A DNA stretch of 63,332 bases, taken from an uncultured Opitutia bacterium. GTDB lineage: Bacteria > Verrucomicrobiota > Verrucomicrobiia > Opitutales > CAJWYM01. The notes beneath the pieces were generated by a model, which ran no database searches, was not told the DNA's origin, and worked only from the letters and a program-made list of their open reading frames with translations. Location of the stretch: contig CAJWYM010000008.1 in assembly GCA_913049555.1 (NCBI GenBank), positions 1 to 63,332 of the forward strand, given 5' to 3'. This document shows, one piece after another, positions 36,515 to 46,342 of this stretch. The stretch's first letter is position 1. Every line of letters begins with the position of its first letter. A program made the position numbers and the translations under genes.

Positions 36515-37315
36515 TTAGAGATTGGAACTGTAAGATTTCAAAGTAGCTTTAAAGTTTCCTACTAAAACTTTACTTTTCATCATCAAGGGAAACTGGTTTG
36601 AATCATGACTAAACCACAATTCTATACTGGATCCTTTACTTTTTTTAAAAACTCCTCTTATGCCCTCAATTAGAGGAATTACCTTTAATGACTCAAACTT
36701 TCCAGCTTCTATTTGCAATGACTTTTTGTTTTTGATGGAAATTGTGGAACGTATCTGGTTTTTTCCGTCCGTTATTGGCACTTCAAACTGTTCGTTTTCA
36801 CTTCTTTTCTTGGATCTGTAAACATACAAAATAGACAATGGATCGAAACTGTTTTCTTGGATAGAGGTCCAGAATTCTGCCTTCCCATAATTGTAGTAAG
36901 TTGCTTGCATTTGAACCCAATCGAATTTTACTTGAATTTCTCTATGAGTATTTCCTTCATGCTGGTTCTTGGTATAGAACAGCGTTCTTTTAAAATCTTT
37001 CGAAACATAACTTTCGCTGATTGTTCTGATTTTATAAATTTTGTCTGCAAATCGATTTGTTTCGATTGAGAAAACAAGGTGCCAACATGGAATTCCATTC
37101 CATTCTTGGGTATCTTTTACTTCAAGAATTGCACGGCCGACATTAAAAACACCCCACTCTAGATCGTATTCTAGTCTTTCACCGCTTTGAAATGGAAATT
37201 TGTGAGGCATATTTGCGTAAACAGTGGAATTTAGGAAAGCAATCAAAACGAAGATAGGACAAAAAAGGATCCATTCCTTGATCCTCGGTTTCAACGATTC
37301 AATGCAAGAAAGCAT
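36515..37315 (-). CDS. DUF3108 domain exported protein
   Basis: 266 residues from ATG 37315, which gives a signal peptide (WILFCPIFVLIAFLNSTVYA). A longer frame reaches ATG 37423, but that start lies inside the terminator of glgP, so I reject it. The mature part shows DUF3108 landmarks: FPFQSGERLEYDLEWG with NVGRAILEV, then WHLVFSIETN, and the late LWFSHDSNQFPLMM. DUF3108 proteins are periplasmic or outer-membrane-associated with no firm function. Flanked by terminators on both sides, so it is monocistronic. Confidence 0.8.
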   Translation of the reverse strand: MLSCIESLKPRIKEWILFCPIFVLIAFLNSTVYANMPHKFPFQSGERLEYDLEWGVFNVGRAILEVKDTQEWNGIPCWHLVFSIETNRFADKIYKIRTISESYVSKDFKRTLFYTKNQHEGNTHREIQVKFDWVQMQATYYNYGKAEFWTSIQENSFDPLSILYVYRSKKRSENEQFEVPITDGKNQIRSTISIKNKKSLQIEAGKFESLKVIPLIEGIRGVFKKSKGSSIELWFSHDSNQFPLMMKSKVLVGNFKATLKSYSSNL

Positions 37316-37405
37316 AATTTTGATCCTAGTTATTAAATTATTTTTATCCAGAAAAAAATAAGATAACAAAAGTTTAAAATCCATTTTTATTAAGTAAGAT
37401 ACAAA

Positions 37406-37433
37406 AAAGCCCGTAACTTTCATTACGGGCTTT
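37406..37433 (-). terminator. Intrinsic terminator of glgP
   Basis: Arms AAAGCCCGTAA (37406-37416) and TTACGGGCTTT (37423-37433) pair perfectly over 11 bp with a 6-base loop. On the minus strand the stem is followed by a T tract (CGGGCTTTTTTGT). It begins 24 bases after the glgP stop, the strongest terminator in the window. Confidence 0.92.
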
Positions 37434-37456
37434 AATAAATGTATACATCTATAAAT

Positions 37457-39970
37457 CTAATTTACAGGGACGGATTCAAGTTTCCAAATTTCATCTGCAT
37501 ATTCACGGATCGTTCTATCGGAAGAGAATTTACCGACACGAGCTGTATTAATAATAGCCATTTTTGCCCAATTTTTTTTGTTTTTGTAAGCTTCACTTAC
37601 TTTCTCTTGAGCTTCAATATACATTTCATAGTCAGCCATTACCATGAACGGATCTCCCCAATCTAAAATTGAGTGAACCACATCCTGGAATGCATTGTGT
37701 TCTCCGGGAGTGAAGTAATCTGATGAAAGCCATCCAATGATTGCTTTGAGTTCTTCGTTCTTCTCCATGTACTCATAAGGATTGTAATCCCCAGACTTTA
37801 ATGCTTCTACTTCCTCTACCGTATGACCAAAGATGAAAATATTGTCTCGACCCACTTCTTCATCGATTTCAACGTTTGCTCCATCTAAAGTCCCGATGGT
37901 TAAAGCACCATTGAGAGCGAACTTCATATTGCCTGTTCCAGAGGCTTCTTTTCCAGCCGTTGAAATTTGCTCTGAAAGGTCCGTAGCTGGGATAATTCTT
38001 TCAGCTACGGATATGTTGTAATTAGGAATGAATACAACTTTTAGCTTTCCTTGGATACGTTCATCCTTGTTGATAGTTTCACCGACTTTATTAATCGCAC
38101 GTATAATCGATTTGGCTAAATCATATCCAGGAGCTGCTTTGGCTCCAAAGATGAAAACTCGAGGGGAGATATCAAGATCTGGATTGTGGAGCAATCTTCG
38201 ATAGATCGTTAATATGTGTAAGAGATTTAAATGTTGTCTTTTATATTCATGGAGGCGTTTGATCTGAGAATCAAATAGAGCTTCCGGATCGATCTCAATA
38301 TCCATCGTTTCTTTAACAAATTCAGCCAATTTTACTTTGTTGTTTCGTTTGATTGCCATGAACTCCTTTTGGAAAGAAGAGTTGTCAGCTAATTTGTCTA
38401 AACTTTTTAAATCATCTAAGTTTTTACTCCAATCTGTTTTTATTTTTGTTGAAATAAGAGTGGAAAGTTCTGGATTACAAGCAAGCAACCAGCGACGAGG
38501 TGTAATTCCATTCGTCTTATTTTGAAGTTTGTTAGGATAGAGTTGGTGGAAGCTATTAAAAAGATGCTTTTTAAGAAGTTCGGTATGGAGAGCTGCAACT
38601 CCATTGACTGAATGACTGCCCACTACAGATAGGTAAGCCATACGAATCATTTTTTCGTCGCCTTCCTCAATGATTGAGAGTTCAGAAATTTTACTATCAT
38701 CTCCAGGCCACTTAGCAGCAACTTCAGTTTCTAAATAAATACGATTGATTTCATAGACAATTTCTAGGTGTCTGGGTAAAACTCTCTCGAATAGGGCAAC
38801 GCTCCATTTTTCTAAGGCTTCCGGAAGTAAAGTATGATTCGTGTAAGACATGGTCTTGCGGACTATATTCCATGAGTACTCCCAATCAAGTTTGTACTCA
38901 TCCAACATGATTCGCATAAGTTCAATAACAGCAACTGCAGGGTGAGTGTCGTTGAGTTGAATGGACACTTTTTCAGGAAATTGACCCCAATCATCATTGT
39001 TTTGGAAGAACCTGCGAATGATATCTTTCAAAGAACAGGTTACAAAAAAGTATTGTTGGACAAGGCGGAGTTCTTTTCCGCTTTCTGTTGAATCATTTGG
39101 ATAAAGAACTTTTGAGATCGTTTCCCCTTCCGCTTTTTCGCGAACGGCTTCAACATATCCACCGTCATTGAAGATTTTAAGATCGAAATCATCGGATGCT
39201 TGAGAATTCCACAAACGTAGAAAATTCACTGTAGTTGTATTATAACCAGGGATAGGGATGTCGTAAGGCACTCCTTGGATTGTCTTATAGTCACACCAAA
39301 CGGGTGTGTAATTTCCCTTGTCATCAAAGTCTTTTCGCAAATAACCATATAATTTGACTTCTTGAGAGAAGTCAGGACGACGAATTTCCCAAGGACAACC
39401 TTTGTTCATCCAGTCGTCTGGGTGTTCAATTTGATAACCATTTACAAATTCTTGTTTGAAAAGGCCGAATTGGTAATGAATTCCATAACCGATTGCAGGT
39501 AAATCTAAGGTAGCCATAGAGTCTAGAAAACAAGCTGCCAGTCTTCCAAGGCCTCCATTGCCAAGCCCCATATCATTTTCGTTGTCAACCAAGTCCTCAA
39601 GCTTTACCCCTAAATCGACCAATGCCTTCTCCATGGCACTGTGTAGATTGCTGCTGTAAAGACTGTTGTTCAACAGTTGTCCCATTAAATATTCAAGACT
39701 TAGGTAGTAAACACGCTTAACATTCTTCGTTTTGTGGGTATCTAGGGTTTCGATATAACGGTCCATAATGCGATCTCGGACCGTAAGAGAAGTAGCAGTC
39801 CACCAATCATTGACGTTTGCATTTTTTAAATCTCTTCCCAGTGTTCTTTGAACGTGATTTACGATCGATTCTTTAAGTTCATGAACCAAGGCTTTGTCAA
39901 TAGATTGAGAAGCATTTCCATGGGTAGTTTTTTTCTTAACTGCTTTTTTAGTTTGTTTTTTTGCACTCAT
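37457..39970 (-). CDS. glgP: Glycogen/maltodextrin phosphorylase
   Basis: 837 residues, usual length for the family. Landmarks are [13 protein letters not shown] and [14 protein letters not shown], and the pyridoxal phosphate Lys683 lies in [12 protein letters not shown]. It releases glucose 1-phosphate from glycogen or maltodextrin in the cytoplasm. The first 20 residues are Lys-rich ([16 protein letters not shown]), an extension not needed for catalysis. Followed by a strong terminator; no other glycogen gene lies beside it. Confidence 0.95.
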   Translation of the reverse strand: MSAKKQTKKAVKKKTTHGNASQSIDKALVHELKESIVNHVQRTLGRDLKNANVNDWWTATSLTVRDRIMDRYIETLDTHKTKNVKRVYYLSLEYLMGQLLNNSLYSSNLHSAMEKALVDLGVKLEDLVDNENDMGLGNGGLGRLAACFLDSMATLDLPAIGYGIHYQFGLFKQEFVNGYQIEHPDDWMNKGCPWEIRRPDFSQEVKLYGYLRKDFDDKGNYTPVWCDYKTIQGVPYDIPIPGYNTTTVNFLRLWNSQASDDFDLKIFNDGGYVEAVREKAEGETISKVLYPNDSTESGKELRLVQQYFFVTCSLKDIIRRFFQNNDDWGQFPEKVSIQLNDTHPAVAVIELMRIMLDEYKLDWEYSWNIVRKTMSYTNHTLLPEALEKWSVALFERVLPRHLEIVYEINRIYLETEVAAKWPGDDSKISELSIIEEGDEKMIRMAYLSVVGSHSVNGVAALHTELLKKHLFNSFHQLYPNKLQNKTNGITPRRWLLACNPELSTLISTKIKTDWSKNLDDLKSLDKLADNSSFQKEFMAIKRNNKVKLAEFVKETMDIEIDPEALFDSQIKRLHEYKRQHLNLLHILTIYRRLLHNPDLDISPRVFIFGAKAAPGYDLAKSIIRAINKVGETINKDERIQGKLKVVFIPNYNISVAERIIPATDLSEQISTAGKEASGTGNMKFALNGALTIGTLDGANVEIDEEVGRDNIFIFGHTVEEVEALKSGDYNPYEYMEKNEELKAIIGWLSSDYFTPGEHNAFQDVVHSILDWGDPFMVMADYEMYIEAQEKVSEAYKNKKNWAKMAIINTARVGKFSSDRTIREYADEIWKLESVPVN

Positions 39971-40299
39971 TAATTACTCGTTTACGATTTAATAATTGAA
40001 TAGAATTTAAAATCTAAATTTATTGGGGTGAATTGGGATTTAAAGAAGCTTCAACTTCAATCATGAAGATGTCTAAAGGTTTTTGGCTTTTGTTTGAAAT
40101 CGAACTGCTTGAGGTAAAATATGGGGTAGGGTAAAATGGTAAAGGATATAAACTGGCATCTTTTTTTTAATTTTCAATTAAAATATTATATTTAATAAAC
40201 CGAGATTCTTGGTGAATCTAGAAAGTCTAATTGAAATGGGGTCTTGGTATGCTTTCATAAGATTTATTAAAGTTCCTGTTTTAGAGCTTAACTATCCAT
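39971..40299. other. Intergenic region between glgP and xthA
   Basis: 329 bases between the glgP start and the xthA stop, both on the minus strand, so it holds the glgP promoter. I see nothing else: no hairpin with a T tract after xthA and no open frame with a credible start. A run of eight T follows AACTGGCATC near 40150, but it has no stem. Confidence 0.4.
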
Positions 40300-41076
40300 T
40301 TAACAATTTAACAAGAGTTCTATCGGACAGTGATCTGAACCGAGAATCCGATCTAAAATATTACTTTCTTGTATTTTTTCCAGTAAAGGGGATTCACTGA
40401 CTAAAAAATAATCAATTCTCCATCCTACATTTCTTTCTCTAGCTCCAGCTCTATAAGACCACCATGTATAATGGTCTGTTTTGTCAGGATGTAATTTTCT
40501 GAAGGTATCTATGAACCCTGATTGAATATACGCATCCATGCCAGCTCTTTCTTCGTTTGTAAAACCTGCACTTTTATGATTGCTTTTAGGTCTTGCAAGA
40601 TCGATCTCTTGATGAGCCACGTTGAAGTCTCCACAACAAATAACAGGCTTTTTGATTGATAATTCAGATAGATAGGATCTGAAGTCAGGGTCCCATTCTT
40701 TAGAACGATATTCTAGTCTGCTGAGATCATTTTTAGAATTTGGCACATAAACGTTTACCAGAAAGAAATCTTTAAATTCTGCTCGGATAATACGACCTTC
40801 TCCTTGATGTCCAAGGGTTTTTTTTTCAAGATCAAACTGAACATCTATGGGCTTCTCATTACAAAGCAATGCAGTTCCAGAATAACCATTTTTGTCAGCC
40901 AAGTGATAGAAGTGATGCTTGAAACCAAAGGTCTCTGTGGGAATCGCTTTCGGATTGAGTTTTACCTCTTGTAGGCATAAAAAGTCAGGATTAGTATTCA
41001 CAACAAATTCCGCAAAGCCTTTTTTTTGACAAGCACGAATCCCGTTTACATTCCAAGAAATAAATTTTTTAGGCAT
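40300..41076 (-). CDS. xthA: Exodeoxyribonuclease III (AP endonuclease)
   Basis: 258 residues, typical length. ISWNVNGIRA opens the endonuclease/exonuclease/phosphatase fold; the catalytic Glu is in LQEVKL, and GDFNVAHQEIDLA and GSDHCPI complete the metal and phosphate sites. It repairs abasic sites and removes 3' blocks in DNA. Lies 56 bases after ilvB on the same strand; the two could share a transcript though their roles are unrelated. Confidence 0.93.
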   Translation of the reverse strand: MPKKFISWNVNGIRACQKKGFAEFVVNTNPDFLCLQEVKLNPKAIPTETFGFKHHFYHLADKNGYSGTALLCNEKPIDVQFDLEKKTLGHQGEGRIIRAEFKDFFLVNVYVPNSKNDLSRLEYRSKEWDPDFRSYLSELSIKKPVICCGDFNVAHQEIDLARPKSNHKSAGFTNEERAGMDAYIQSGFIDTFRKLHPDKTDHYTWWSYRAGARERNVGWRIDYFLVSESPLLEKIQESNILDRILGSDHCPIELLLNC

Positions 41077-41132
41077 TTAGGAATTCAACAATAAGGGCTG
41101 ATTGAATAAATTTGAAATAGAATGAATTTCAA

Positions 41133-42911
41133 TTATTTAACAAGAATTTCTTTGGCTGATTTCCCTTGGGGGATCATCGGCATGACGTGATCGGTGTGAG
41201 GAACGACCACTTCGAGTAAGAAAGGGCCCTCGGTGTTTAACATCTCTTGTATGCCTTCTCTTAAATCTTCTCGCTTAATCACTCTTCTTGCCGGAACGCC
41301 AAAACCTCTAGCAATTTCAATAAAGTTTGGATAGATGGCTTCTTCATTGTCAGGACTTCCCATATTTTCAGGATCGCAGAGAATTGTGTGTCCTCGAACG
41401 CCTTCATAAAATTTGTCTTCCCACTGAACAACCATTCCGAGGTGCTGGTTGTTGAGCAAAAGAATCTTAGCCCCAATTTTTTCAATCTTTGCGGTTGCCA
41501 GTTCTTGAACATTCATTAAGAAAGACCCGTCCCCATCTATGTCAATGACCTGTTTTTCTGGAAATGCAACCTTTGCTCCAATTGCAGCAGGATAGCCAAA
41601 TCCCATAGTCCCTAAACCGAGTGAGCTGATGTAGGTTCTCGGTTTTTTAAATTTATAAAATTGGGCTGCCCACATTTGGTGTTGTCCGACACCAGTGGTT
41701 ATGATGGCATCCCCTTGGGTTTCTTGGTAAAGAACATCTATCGCTTCTTGTTGCGTTAGATGTTTACCCTTTTCGTAATGAAATGGATACTCCTCTTTCC
41801 AATCCTTAATTTGGCCGATCCATTCAGTCAAATCAGGTTTTTTAAAGGAATCTTTTTTCGCTAACTCAGTCATTCGCTTTAGAGCGTACTTAACATCTGA
41901 ATGAACTGGATAATGGGCTTTCTTGTTTTTACCATGCTCGGACCGATCAATGTCTATATGAACAATGGTCGCATTGGGTGCAAATTTTTTAACAAGTCCA
42001 GTGATGCGGTCATCAAATCGAGCTCCAGCGCAAATTAAAAGATCACTGTCGCAAACAGCCCAGTTGCCAGCAACACTGCCATGCATTCCAAACCAATACA
42101 AACCTTGGGGATGATCAGGATCAACAGTTCCAAGACCCATTAAAGTGGAAGCTGCTGGAATCCCAGTAGTTTCGGCAAATTCTTTAACCTCCTCTTCAGC
42201 GTGAGAAGATAAAATTCCCCCCCCAGTATACAAAACAGGCTGTTTAGATTTTTCAAGAAGTTCTAGGACAGCACTAAGTTCATGATCCTTAGCTAAAGGG
42301 ATCTCCGGAAGTCCCGGAATCTCGACCTCATCTGGCCAATCAGGTTCATATTGGGCAATTTGGACGTCTTTTGGGATGTCTATAACGACCGGTCCGGGCC
42401 TCCCTGATTGCGCAATTATGAAGGCCTTTTTAACAATCATTGGAAGTTCTTCCTTGTTGAGAACCAAAAATGAGTGCTTTACAATTGGAAGGGTCATGCC
42501 AAAAAAGTCTGTTTCTTGGAAGGCGCTTTTACCAATGAACTCCTGGTAGACTTGGCCTGTTATTGCGATCAATGGAATACTATCCATAAAAGCATCTGCA
42601 ATGCAGGTTACAAGATTTGTAGCACCTGGCCCACTGGTTGCCATGCAAACACCAGGTCTGCCAGTGGCTCGGGAATAGCCGTGAGCCATAAAACCACCGC
42701 CTTGTTCAAATCTAGGAAGAATCGTTCGAATTTTATTGGTTCGAGTGAGTGCCTGATGAAGCTCCATGGAAGCCCCTCCTGGATAAGCAAAGACCACATC
42801 TACACCTTCACGCTCTAAGGCTTTGACCAAAATGTCGCAACCTTTCATTGGCTCTGCCTTAGCACCGGCATCAGTGATTGAAGTTGAATTTGTAGCTGTA
42901 TCCATTTTCAT
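41133..42911 (-). CDS. ilvB: Acetolactate synthase, large subunit
   Basis: 592 residues with three thiamine-diphosphate enzyme domains: the N-terminal activating Glu in PRFEQGGGF (family usually has PRHEQ), the central domain, and the cofactor/Mg site DGDGSFLMN with NN about 27 residues on. The start ATG at 42911 is preceded by a strong AAAGGAG site. It condenses pyruvate in branched-chain amino acid synthesis. No small regulatory subunit gene (ilvN) adjoins it. A 924-base upstream region may carry regulation. Confidence 0.93.
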   Translation of the reverse strand: MKMDTATNSTSITDAGAKAEPMKGCDILVKALEREGVDVVFAYPGGASMELHQALTRTNKIRTILPRFEQGGGFMAHGYSRATGRPGVCMATSGPGATNLVTCIADAFMDSIPLIAITGQVYQEFIGKSAFQETDFFGMTLPIVKHSFLVLNKEELPMIVKKAFIIAQSGRPGPVVIDIPKDVQIAQYEPDWPDEVEIPGLPEIPLAKDHELSAVLELLEKSKQPVLYTGGGILSSHAEEEVKEFAETTGIPAASTLMGLGTVDPDHPQGLYWFGMHGSVAGNWAVCDSDLLICAGARFDDRITGLVKKFAPNATIVHIDIDRSEHGKNKKAHYPVHSDVKYALKRMTELAKKDSFKKPDLTEWIGQIKDWKEEYPFHYEKGKHLTQQEAIDVLYQETQGDAIITTGVGQHQMWAAQFYKFKKPRTYISSLGLGTMGFGYPAAIGAKVAFPEKQVIDIDGDGSFLMNVQELATAKIEKIGAKILLLNNQHLGMVVQWEDKFYEGVRGHTILCDPENMGSPDNEEAIYPNFIEIARGFGVPARRVIKREDLREGIQEMLNTEGPFLLEVVVPHTDHVMPMIPQGKSAKEILVK

Positions 42912-43458
42912 GACTCCTTTAGATATACTTTCTAGTTTATAGATAAAAACAGATCAGTACATATGCAAGAGAAGATCATGGCAAGCCTTATTGAATCTAT
43001 ACGTATGAGTTCCTAGTAGGTTCTATTTATATTTGAAAATTTTTTGGTTTCGGAACCTGTTACCAAAAAAGAATCCCCATCAAAAATGATGGATCTTTAA
43101 ATTCATTGTCCTGAAACAATTTCAAATAATTGATTTTATGTTCTAAAGAAACCTAATGAAAATTGAAAGAAACTTTATGAACTCGCCTACATCATTCATT
43201 TTTCAACTAGGGATCTTAAAATAGGTCACAAAAATACAGCTAAAGATTAGACTCAAAATGCAACCGTGAGGTCTCTATTTTTATTTTTTTAATTGGGTGA
43301 AACACGCATAATGTTATTAGGTGTTGAGAAACTTTTTGTGAGATTTACTTAGAAAATCAGCTAAGTTATACCTTAACACATGTGTAATTTCTGCATGTTT
43401 ATACCAAAAATTGTATAAATCAAAAATATACAAGTAGTAAATGACTGAAAAAATCAAA

Positions 43459-43490
43459 TTATTAACCAGCTACTTAAAGCTGATTAATAA
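43459..43490. repeat. Near-perfect inverted repeat in the ilvB/ferredoxin intergenic region
   Basis: Arms TTATTAACCAGCT (43459-43471) and AGCTGATTAATAA (43478-43490) pair over 13 positions with one mismatch and a 6-base loop. On the minus strand the stem is followed by TTTGATTTTTT, so it could terminate a short minus-strand transcript; otherwise it may be a protein-binding dyad. No gene ends at this point. Confidence 0.5.
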
Positions 43491-43752
43491 TTGTGAAAGT
43501 AGGATTCCAAAAAAGTGAAGTCAACAAAATGCAAACAAACAAAATTAAGGATTGCTAACCTTAAATTAAGTAAACTTTAAATAAGTGGAAAACTAACAAA
43601 AAATAACACAAACGAATTTTAAAATTCTCCCCATTAAGGAATATTAATTACCCCTTCAAGGATAAATAAAGCGGCTATGGCTCTAGAATATAATTTTTGC
43701 TAACGAGTCTCAATATCATTGATTATTTCATAACTCATTGCTTTTTATTAAG

Positions 43753-43766
43753 TTAGGCTAGACTAA
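43753..43766 (+). promoter_or_regulatory. Candidate DtxR-family operator upstream of ferredoxin
   Basis: TTAGGCTAGACTAA is a near-palindrome (TTAG/CTAA outer arms) resembling the DtxR/IdeR box TTAGGTTAGGCTAACCTAA. It is 69 bases before the ferredoxin ATG. A DtxR-type repressor gene lies about 1 kb away, which makes this a natural target by inference. Confidence 0.45.
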
Positions 43767-43835
43767 TAAGGAAAATGATGTATTATTATCTTATCACTTC
43801 GCAATTAAATTATTAAATGTTCACCCGAGGATATT

Positions 43836-44033
43836 ATGCACCTTATTAAACCTGACCTTTGTACTTTGTGTGACGCTTGCCGTGTTGTTTGTCCTAGAAA
43901 TGCAATCAGTGTTCATCAAACTGAAAACACTTACATCATCAATGAGGATGAATGCAACGATTGTAACAACATGTCAGCTGTTCGTTGTGTACCTCAGTGT
44001 CCAACAGACGCCATCTTTAAAGCAAACACTTAG
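43836..44033 (+). CDS. 2[4Fe-4S] ferredoxin (Alvin-like)
   Basis: 65 residues with two cluster motifs: CxxCxxCxxxCP at the N-terminus ([12 protein letters not shown]), and a second with a longer insert ([17 protein letters not shown]), as in Allochromatium-type ferredoxins with CxxCx7-9CxxxCP. A ribosome site (CCGAGG) lies about 8 bases before the ATG. A soluble low-potential electron carrier. It is transcribed away from ilvB, convergent with the DUF3793 gene, and preceded by a DtxR-like dyad, so its expression may follow iron status. Confidence 0.88.
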   Translation: MHLIKPDLCTLCDACRVVCPRNAISVHQTENTYIINEDECNDCNNMSAVRCVPQCPTDAIFKANT

Positions 44034-44079
44034 AATCTACTAATAGTTAAAAAATCAGCTGGAAGTTTTTAAGAACCCC

Positions 44080-44700
44080 TCAAAACTCATTAATAGCTTC
44101 TAAGAAATCTTCGGCTGCTTTTTTTGCGTTTTTGTAAGACGAACTCAAAAATTGAGCATTTTGTTTGCATCCATAAATTTGCCAACCACAAGCACCTTTG
44201 CAAGGTAGAGACAAAATTCCTAAGTATCCGAGCACATCCTCCAACTGATAACCGAGCGCAAATCCGATCTCATGAGGAATTTCTCCTGAACTCTCCCATT
44301 TGTTTGCAATATACTCTAGGAAGCTCTCAGCGTTCAACCCATCAAGATGTTTCAAATCTTGCTTCAAAAGGCAATCTGGGATCTTTTGCAAAGCTTCGTT
44401 GACTGATTCTGATAAATAGACAACAAATTTCAATGAGTATTCATTGCGGCTCACTATTTTGAATGAAATCCCCCATTCTGCAGTTTTAGTTTCTAACAAC
44501 TGAACTGCCTCTTCCGACCGAATTTTAAATTCGGAAAATAAGAGGTTTAACAATTCTCCAGATTTTGTTGACAACAAGACACTAGAAATATTCAGGAATA
44601 ACCATTTTTCTAACTTCCTATCAATATTTTCATTGTGTTTCAATGATGTCCTCCAACCATCGAAAGCCCCAAGTTTATGATGACTTTCAATTGTGTGCAT
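44080..44700 (-). CDS. DUF3793 family protein
   Basis: 206 residues without signal peptide or membrane segment. The family signature is the C-terminal HEIGFALGYQLEDVLGYLG, followed by Cys/Lys-rich GACGWQIYG and a final helix. DUF3793 is known mostly from Firmicutes, often near iron, flavodoxin or metal-regulator genes; its biochemical role is unknown. The gene begins inside the 3' end of the DtxR-type regulator gene (14-base overlap), so the two proteins are produced together. Assignment rests on the signature; the N-terminal half is divergent. Confidence 0.7.
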   Translation of the reverse strand: MHTIESHHKLGAFDGWRTSLKHNENIDRKLEKWLFLNISSVLLSTKSGELLNLLFSEFKIRSEEAVQLLETKTAEWGISFKIVSRNEYSLKFVVYLSESVNEALQKIPDCLLKQDLKHLDGLNAESFLEYIANKWESSGEIPHEIGFALGYQLEDVLGYLGILSLPCKGACGWQIYGCKQNAQFLSSSYKNAKKAAEDFLEAINEF

Positions 44701-45379
44701 TTTTAAAATTTGTGGTTGAGCTTACTATTATTCCTGAGGCAATTTTTGAAGTACATTGAAAATTAGAACTACGAATTTTGAAATGAACATTATTTTCAAG
44801 ATTAGAAGTTTTCATTTTTATGATTTTACCGGGAAGAATTGAGTGTTTCTGGCAAAATTTCAAAGTCTCCTCGTTCAATTCATCCAATCTTATAACGTGT
44901 GCATTGCCCTCAGATTTAATTTCACTCAATGGATATCCTTCCTTCAGTTTTTCTTGAAGATTGTTTTGAGGAATTGGAAGACCATGGGGGTCGAGTTGGG
45001 GAATTTTCAAAATTGTAGATAAACTGTCCGCGAGACGATCAGATATTGCATGCTGTAATCTAGATGCTTCTATGAAAATCTCATCCAATTTATAACCTGC
45101 TTTCTTATATAAAAAGGTCTTTGCCAATCGATGTTTACGAATAAGATTCAATGCAATTAAGTGTCCAATTTTTGTTAAACTAGCACCTTCCCTCCATGCA
45201 TAATTTAAAAGACCTTTTTTAGAAGAAAGTTTTTTCAACTGAGCGGTTACACTGGGTAAACTTACATTCATTAAATCAGCAATTTGGCGAGTGCTCGCAA
45301 CAGAGGAATGGAGCGTGATTCTATAAATACTTAACAGATACTGTTCGATGGATGCTGAAATAAAATGAATGTCACTCAT
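44687..45379 (-). CDS. DtxR/MntR-family metal-dependent transcriptional repressor
   Basis: 230 residues: N-terminal winged helix (STRQIADLMNVSLPSVTAQLKKL), a dimerisation and metal-binding domain with the hallmark DPHGLPIP, and a C-terminal FeoA/SH3-like domain (~150-230). His and Glu residues around EASRLQHAIS and RKHRL are the usual metal ligands. With Fe(II) or Mn(II) bound it would repress iron- or manganese-uptake genes. It is coupled to the DUF3793 gene and sits among ferredoxin, flavodoxin and a HemS-like gene, which fits iron rather than manganese. Confidence 0.88.
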   Translation of the reverse strand: MSDIHFISASIEQYLLSIYRITLHSSVASTRQIADLMNVSLPSVTAQLKKLSSKKGLLNYAWREGASLTKIGHLIALNLIRKHRLAKTFLYKKAGYKLDEIFIEASRLQHAISDRLADSLSTILKIPQLDPHGLPIPQNNLQEKLKEGYPLSEIKSEGNAHVIRLDELNEETLKFCQKHSILPGKIIKMKTSNLENNVHFKIRSSNFQCTSKIASGIIVSSTTNFKNAHN

Positions 45380-45486
45380 AAAACTTTCATTTTAAACAAT
45401 TCAATTGGCAAAAATCAGCTCCTAGAGGTATTTTATATACTCCAAAAGAAATCATTTGACTAGAACGAAAAAAAGTAAAAAGTTAA

Positions 45487-45516
45487 GTCTCTGCCTCTAA
45501 TTAAAGAAGCAGAGAC
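45487..45516 (-). terminator. Probable terminator downstream of the flavodoxin transcript
   Basis: Arms GTCTCTGC (45487-45494) and GCAGAGAC (45509-45516) pair perfectly; after one mismatch the stem continues with TCT/AGA, leaving an AATTAA loop. On the minus strand it is followed by a T-rich stretch (AACTTTTTACTTTTTTTC). It would end the HemS-like/flavodoxin transcript before the DtxR-type gene, leaving a 360-base 3' untranslated stretch or a small RNA. Confidence 0.5.
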
Positions 45517-45784
45517 AAGCAGTAGCACTATGAAACCAATTAAAATAAGAACTACTCAAACAGAAACACTGGAACATCTATAGAGATAATAGTGTATGTA
45601 ATTGTAATTAGAATATGAATCTGTAAAAATAATTCTCATCAATTGATTAAATCTGTAAGCTAATAAATCGATTACTTTCCCTAATTAATTTAAAACTGCC
45701 TTTAGTTTGAGAAATCAATTCTATGAGATCTCAAAAAGTGGTTTGTATGTTTCACAGAGTGTAAAACAAATTATAAATTTAGCG

Positions 45785-45868
45785 CACTGGTTAGTCATTT
45801 TGAATTGGTTATCACCCGCAATTCTGTGTTCTTATTATTTTTTTATGCAATGAGTCGACTAACCAGTG
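45785..45868. repeat. Perfect 12-bp inverted repeat, arms 60 bases apart
   Basis: CACTGGTTAGTC (45785-45796) and GACTAACCAGTG (45857-45868) are exact reverse complements. The inner TTAGTC/GACTAA element also appears in the DtxR-like dyad before the ferredoxin. It lies directly after the flavodoxin stop, so it could be a long-loop mRNA structure, paired repressor half-sites, or both. Confidence 0.7.
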
Positions 45869-45876
45869 GCTAAAAT

Positions 45877-46329
45877 TCAGATTGCTACTGCAAAAAAATC
45901 GTCTTTCCAGCTTTCAAATGAAGACTCATCTCCATCATCAGCATCCAACTCAACACGCGGTAAAAATGCTTTTGCACCCGCTTTCTCAAAAAATTCCTGC
46001 ATTTTTCTACCACACCCACAAAACTCTTCATAAGCTGAATCACCAAGAGCAATGATTGAAAAAGATAAAGAAGACAACTCACCCTCCTCTAAATCTTCTA
46101 GATCACAGTAAAAATCTTCAATATCTCCAGGAGGATCTCCTTCACCCCAAGTAGAGACAAAAACTACAAGATTTTTCCATGACTTCAAATGGTCTATTGA
46201 ATATTCGGATAAATCTACCAGTTCTGAATCGATAGATCTTTGCTTGCAAAGCTCGTGAAAGTCACTTGCCATGCTTTCTGAGGTGCCAGTTTCAGTTCCA
46301 AAAGCGATTTTTAATTCTTCGTATTTCAT
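45877..46329 (-). CDS. Flavodoxin
   Basis: 150 residues, single flavodoxin domain with FMN-binding FGTETGTSESMA, STWGEGDPPG and ALGDSAYEEFCG. Unlike long-chain photosynthetic flavodoxins it resembles the FMN domain of diflavin reductases, such as the one at 32413. Low-potential electron carrier in the cytoplasm, often used in place of ferredoxin when iron is short. It follows the HemS-like gene by 13 bases; as its partner it could deliver electrons for haem breakdown. Confidence 0.9.
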   Translation of the reverse strand: MKYEELKIAFGTETGTSESMASDFHELCKQRSIDSELVDLSEYSIDHLKSWKNLVVFVSTWGEGDPPGDIEDFYCDLEDLEEGELSSLSFSIIALGDSAYEEFCGCGRKMQEFFEKAGAKAFLPRVELDADDGDESSFESWKDDFFAVAI

Positions 46330-46342
46330 AATAATATAGTTT

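Larger units (their letters stand above)
42912..43835. other. Long intergenic region between divergent ilvB and ferredoxin genes
   Basis: 924 bases, the longest gene-free stretch here. Near ilvB, the segment 43040-43070 can form two competing hairpins: an outer TTTTTTGGT/ACCAAAAAA pair, or an inner GGTT-TCGG-AACC. A stronger hairpin lies at 43459-43490. A DtxR-like dyad lies at 43753-43766 before the ferredoxin. I found no leucine/valine-rich leader peptide and no open frame I trust. A small RNA or long mRNA leader is possible but unproven. Confidence 0.45.
45380..45876. other. Intergenic region between flavodoxin and DtxR-type genes
   Basis: 497 bases, with minus-strand genes on both sides. 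It contains a hairpin at 45487-45516 and a widely spaced 12-bp inverted repeat at 45785-45868, both listed separately. The promoter of the DtxR-type gene must lie in the left part. A 25-codon minus-strand frame at 45721-45798 is present but has no support. Confidence 0.45.

Noticed and set aside
37316-37423. N-terminal extension of the DUF3108 protein from ATG 37423
   Set aside because: The ATG sits inside the glgP terminator stem, and the extension hides a good signal peptide.
40209-40400. 63-codon plus-strand frame
   Set aside because: Overlaps the 3' end of xthA on the opposite strand and has no features.
45721-45798. 25-codon minus-strand frame between flavodoxin and DtxR-type genes
   Set aside because: No ribosome site, no recognisable composition and its start lies inside the inverted repeat; cannot be supported.
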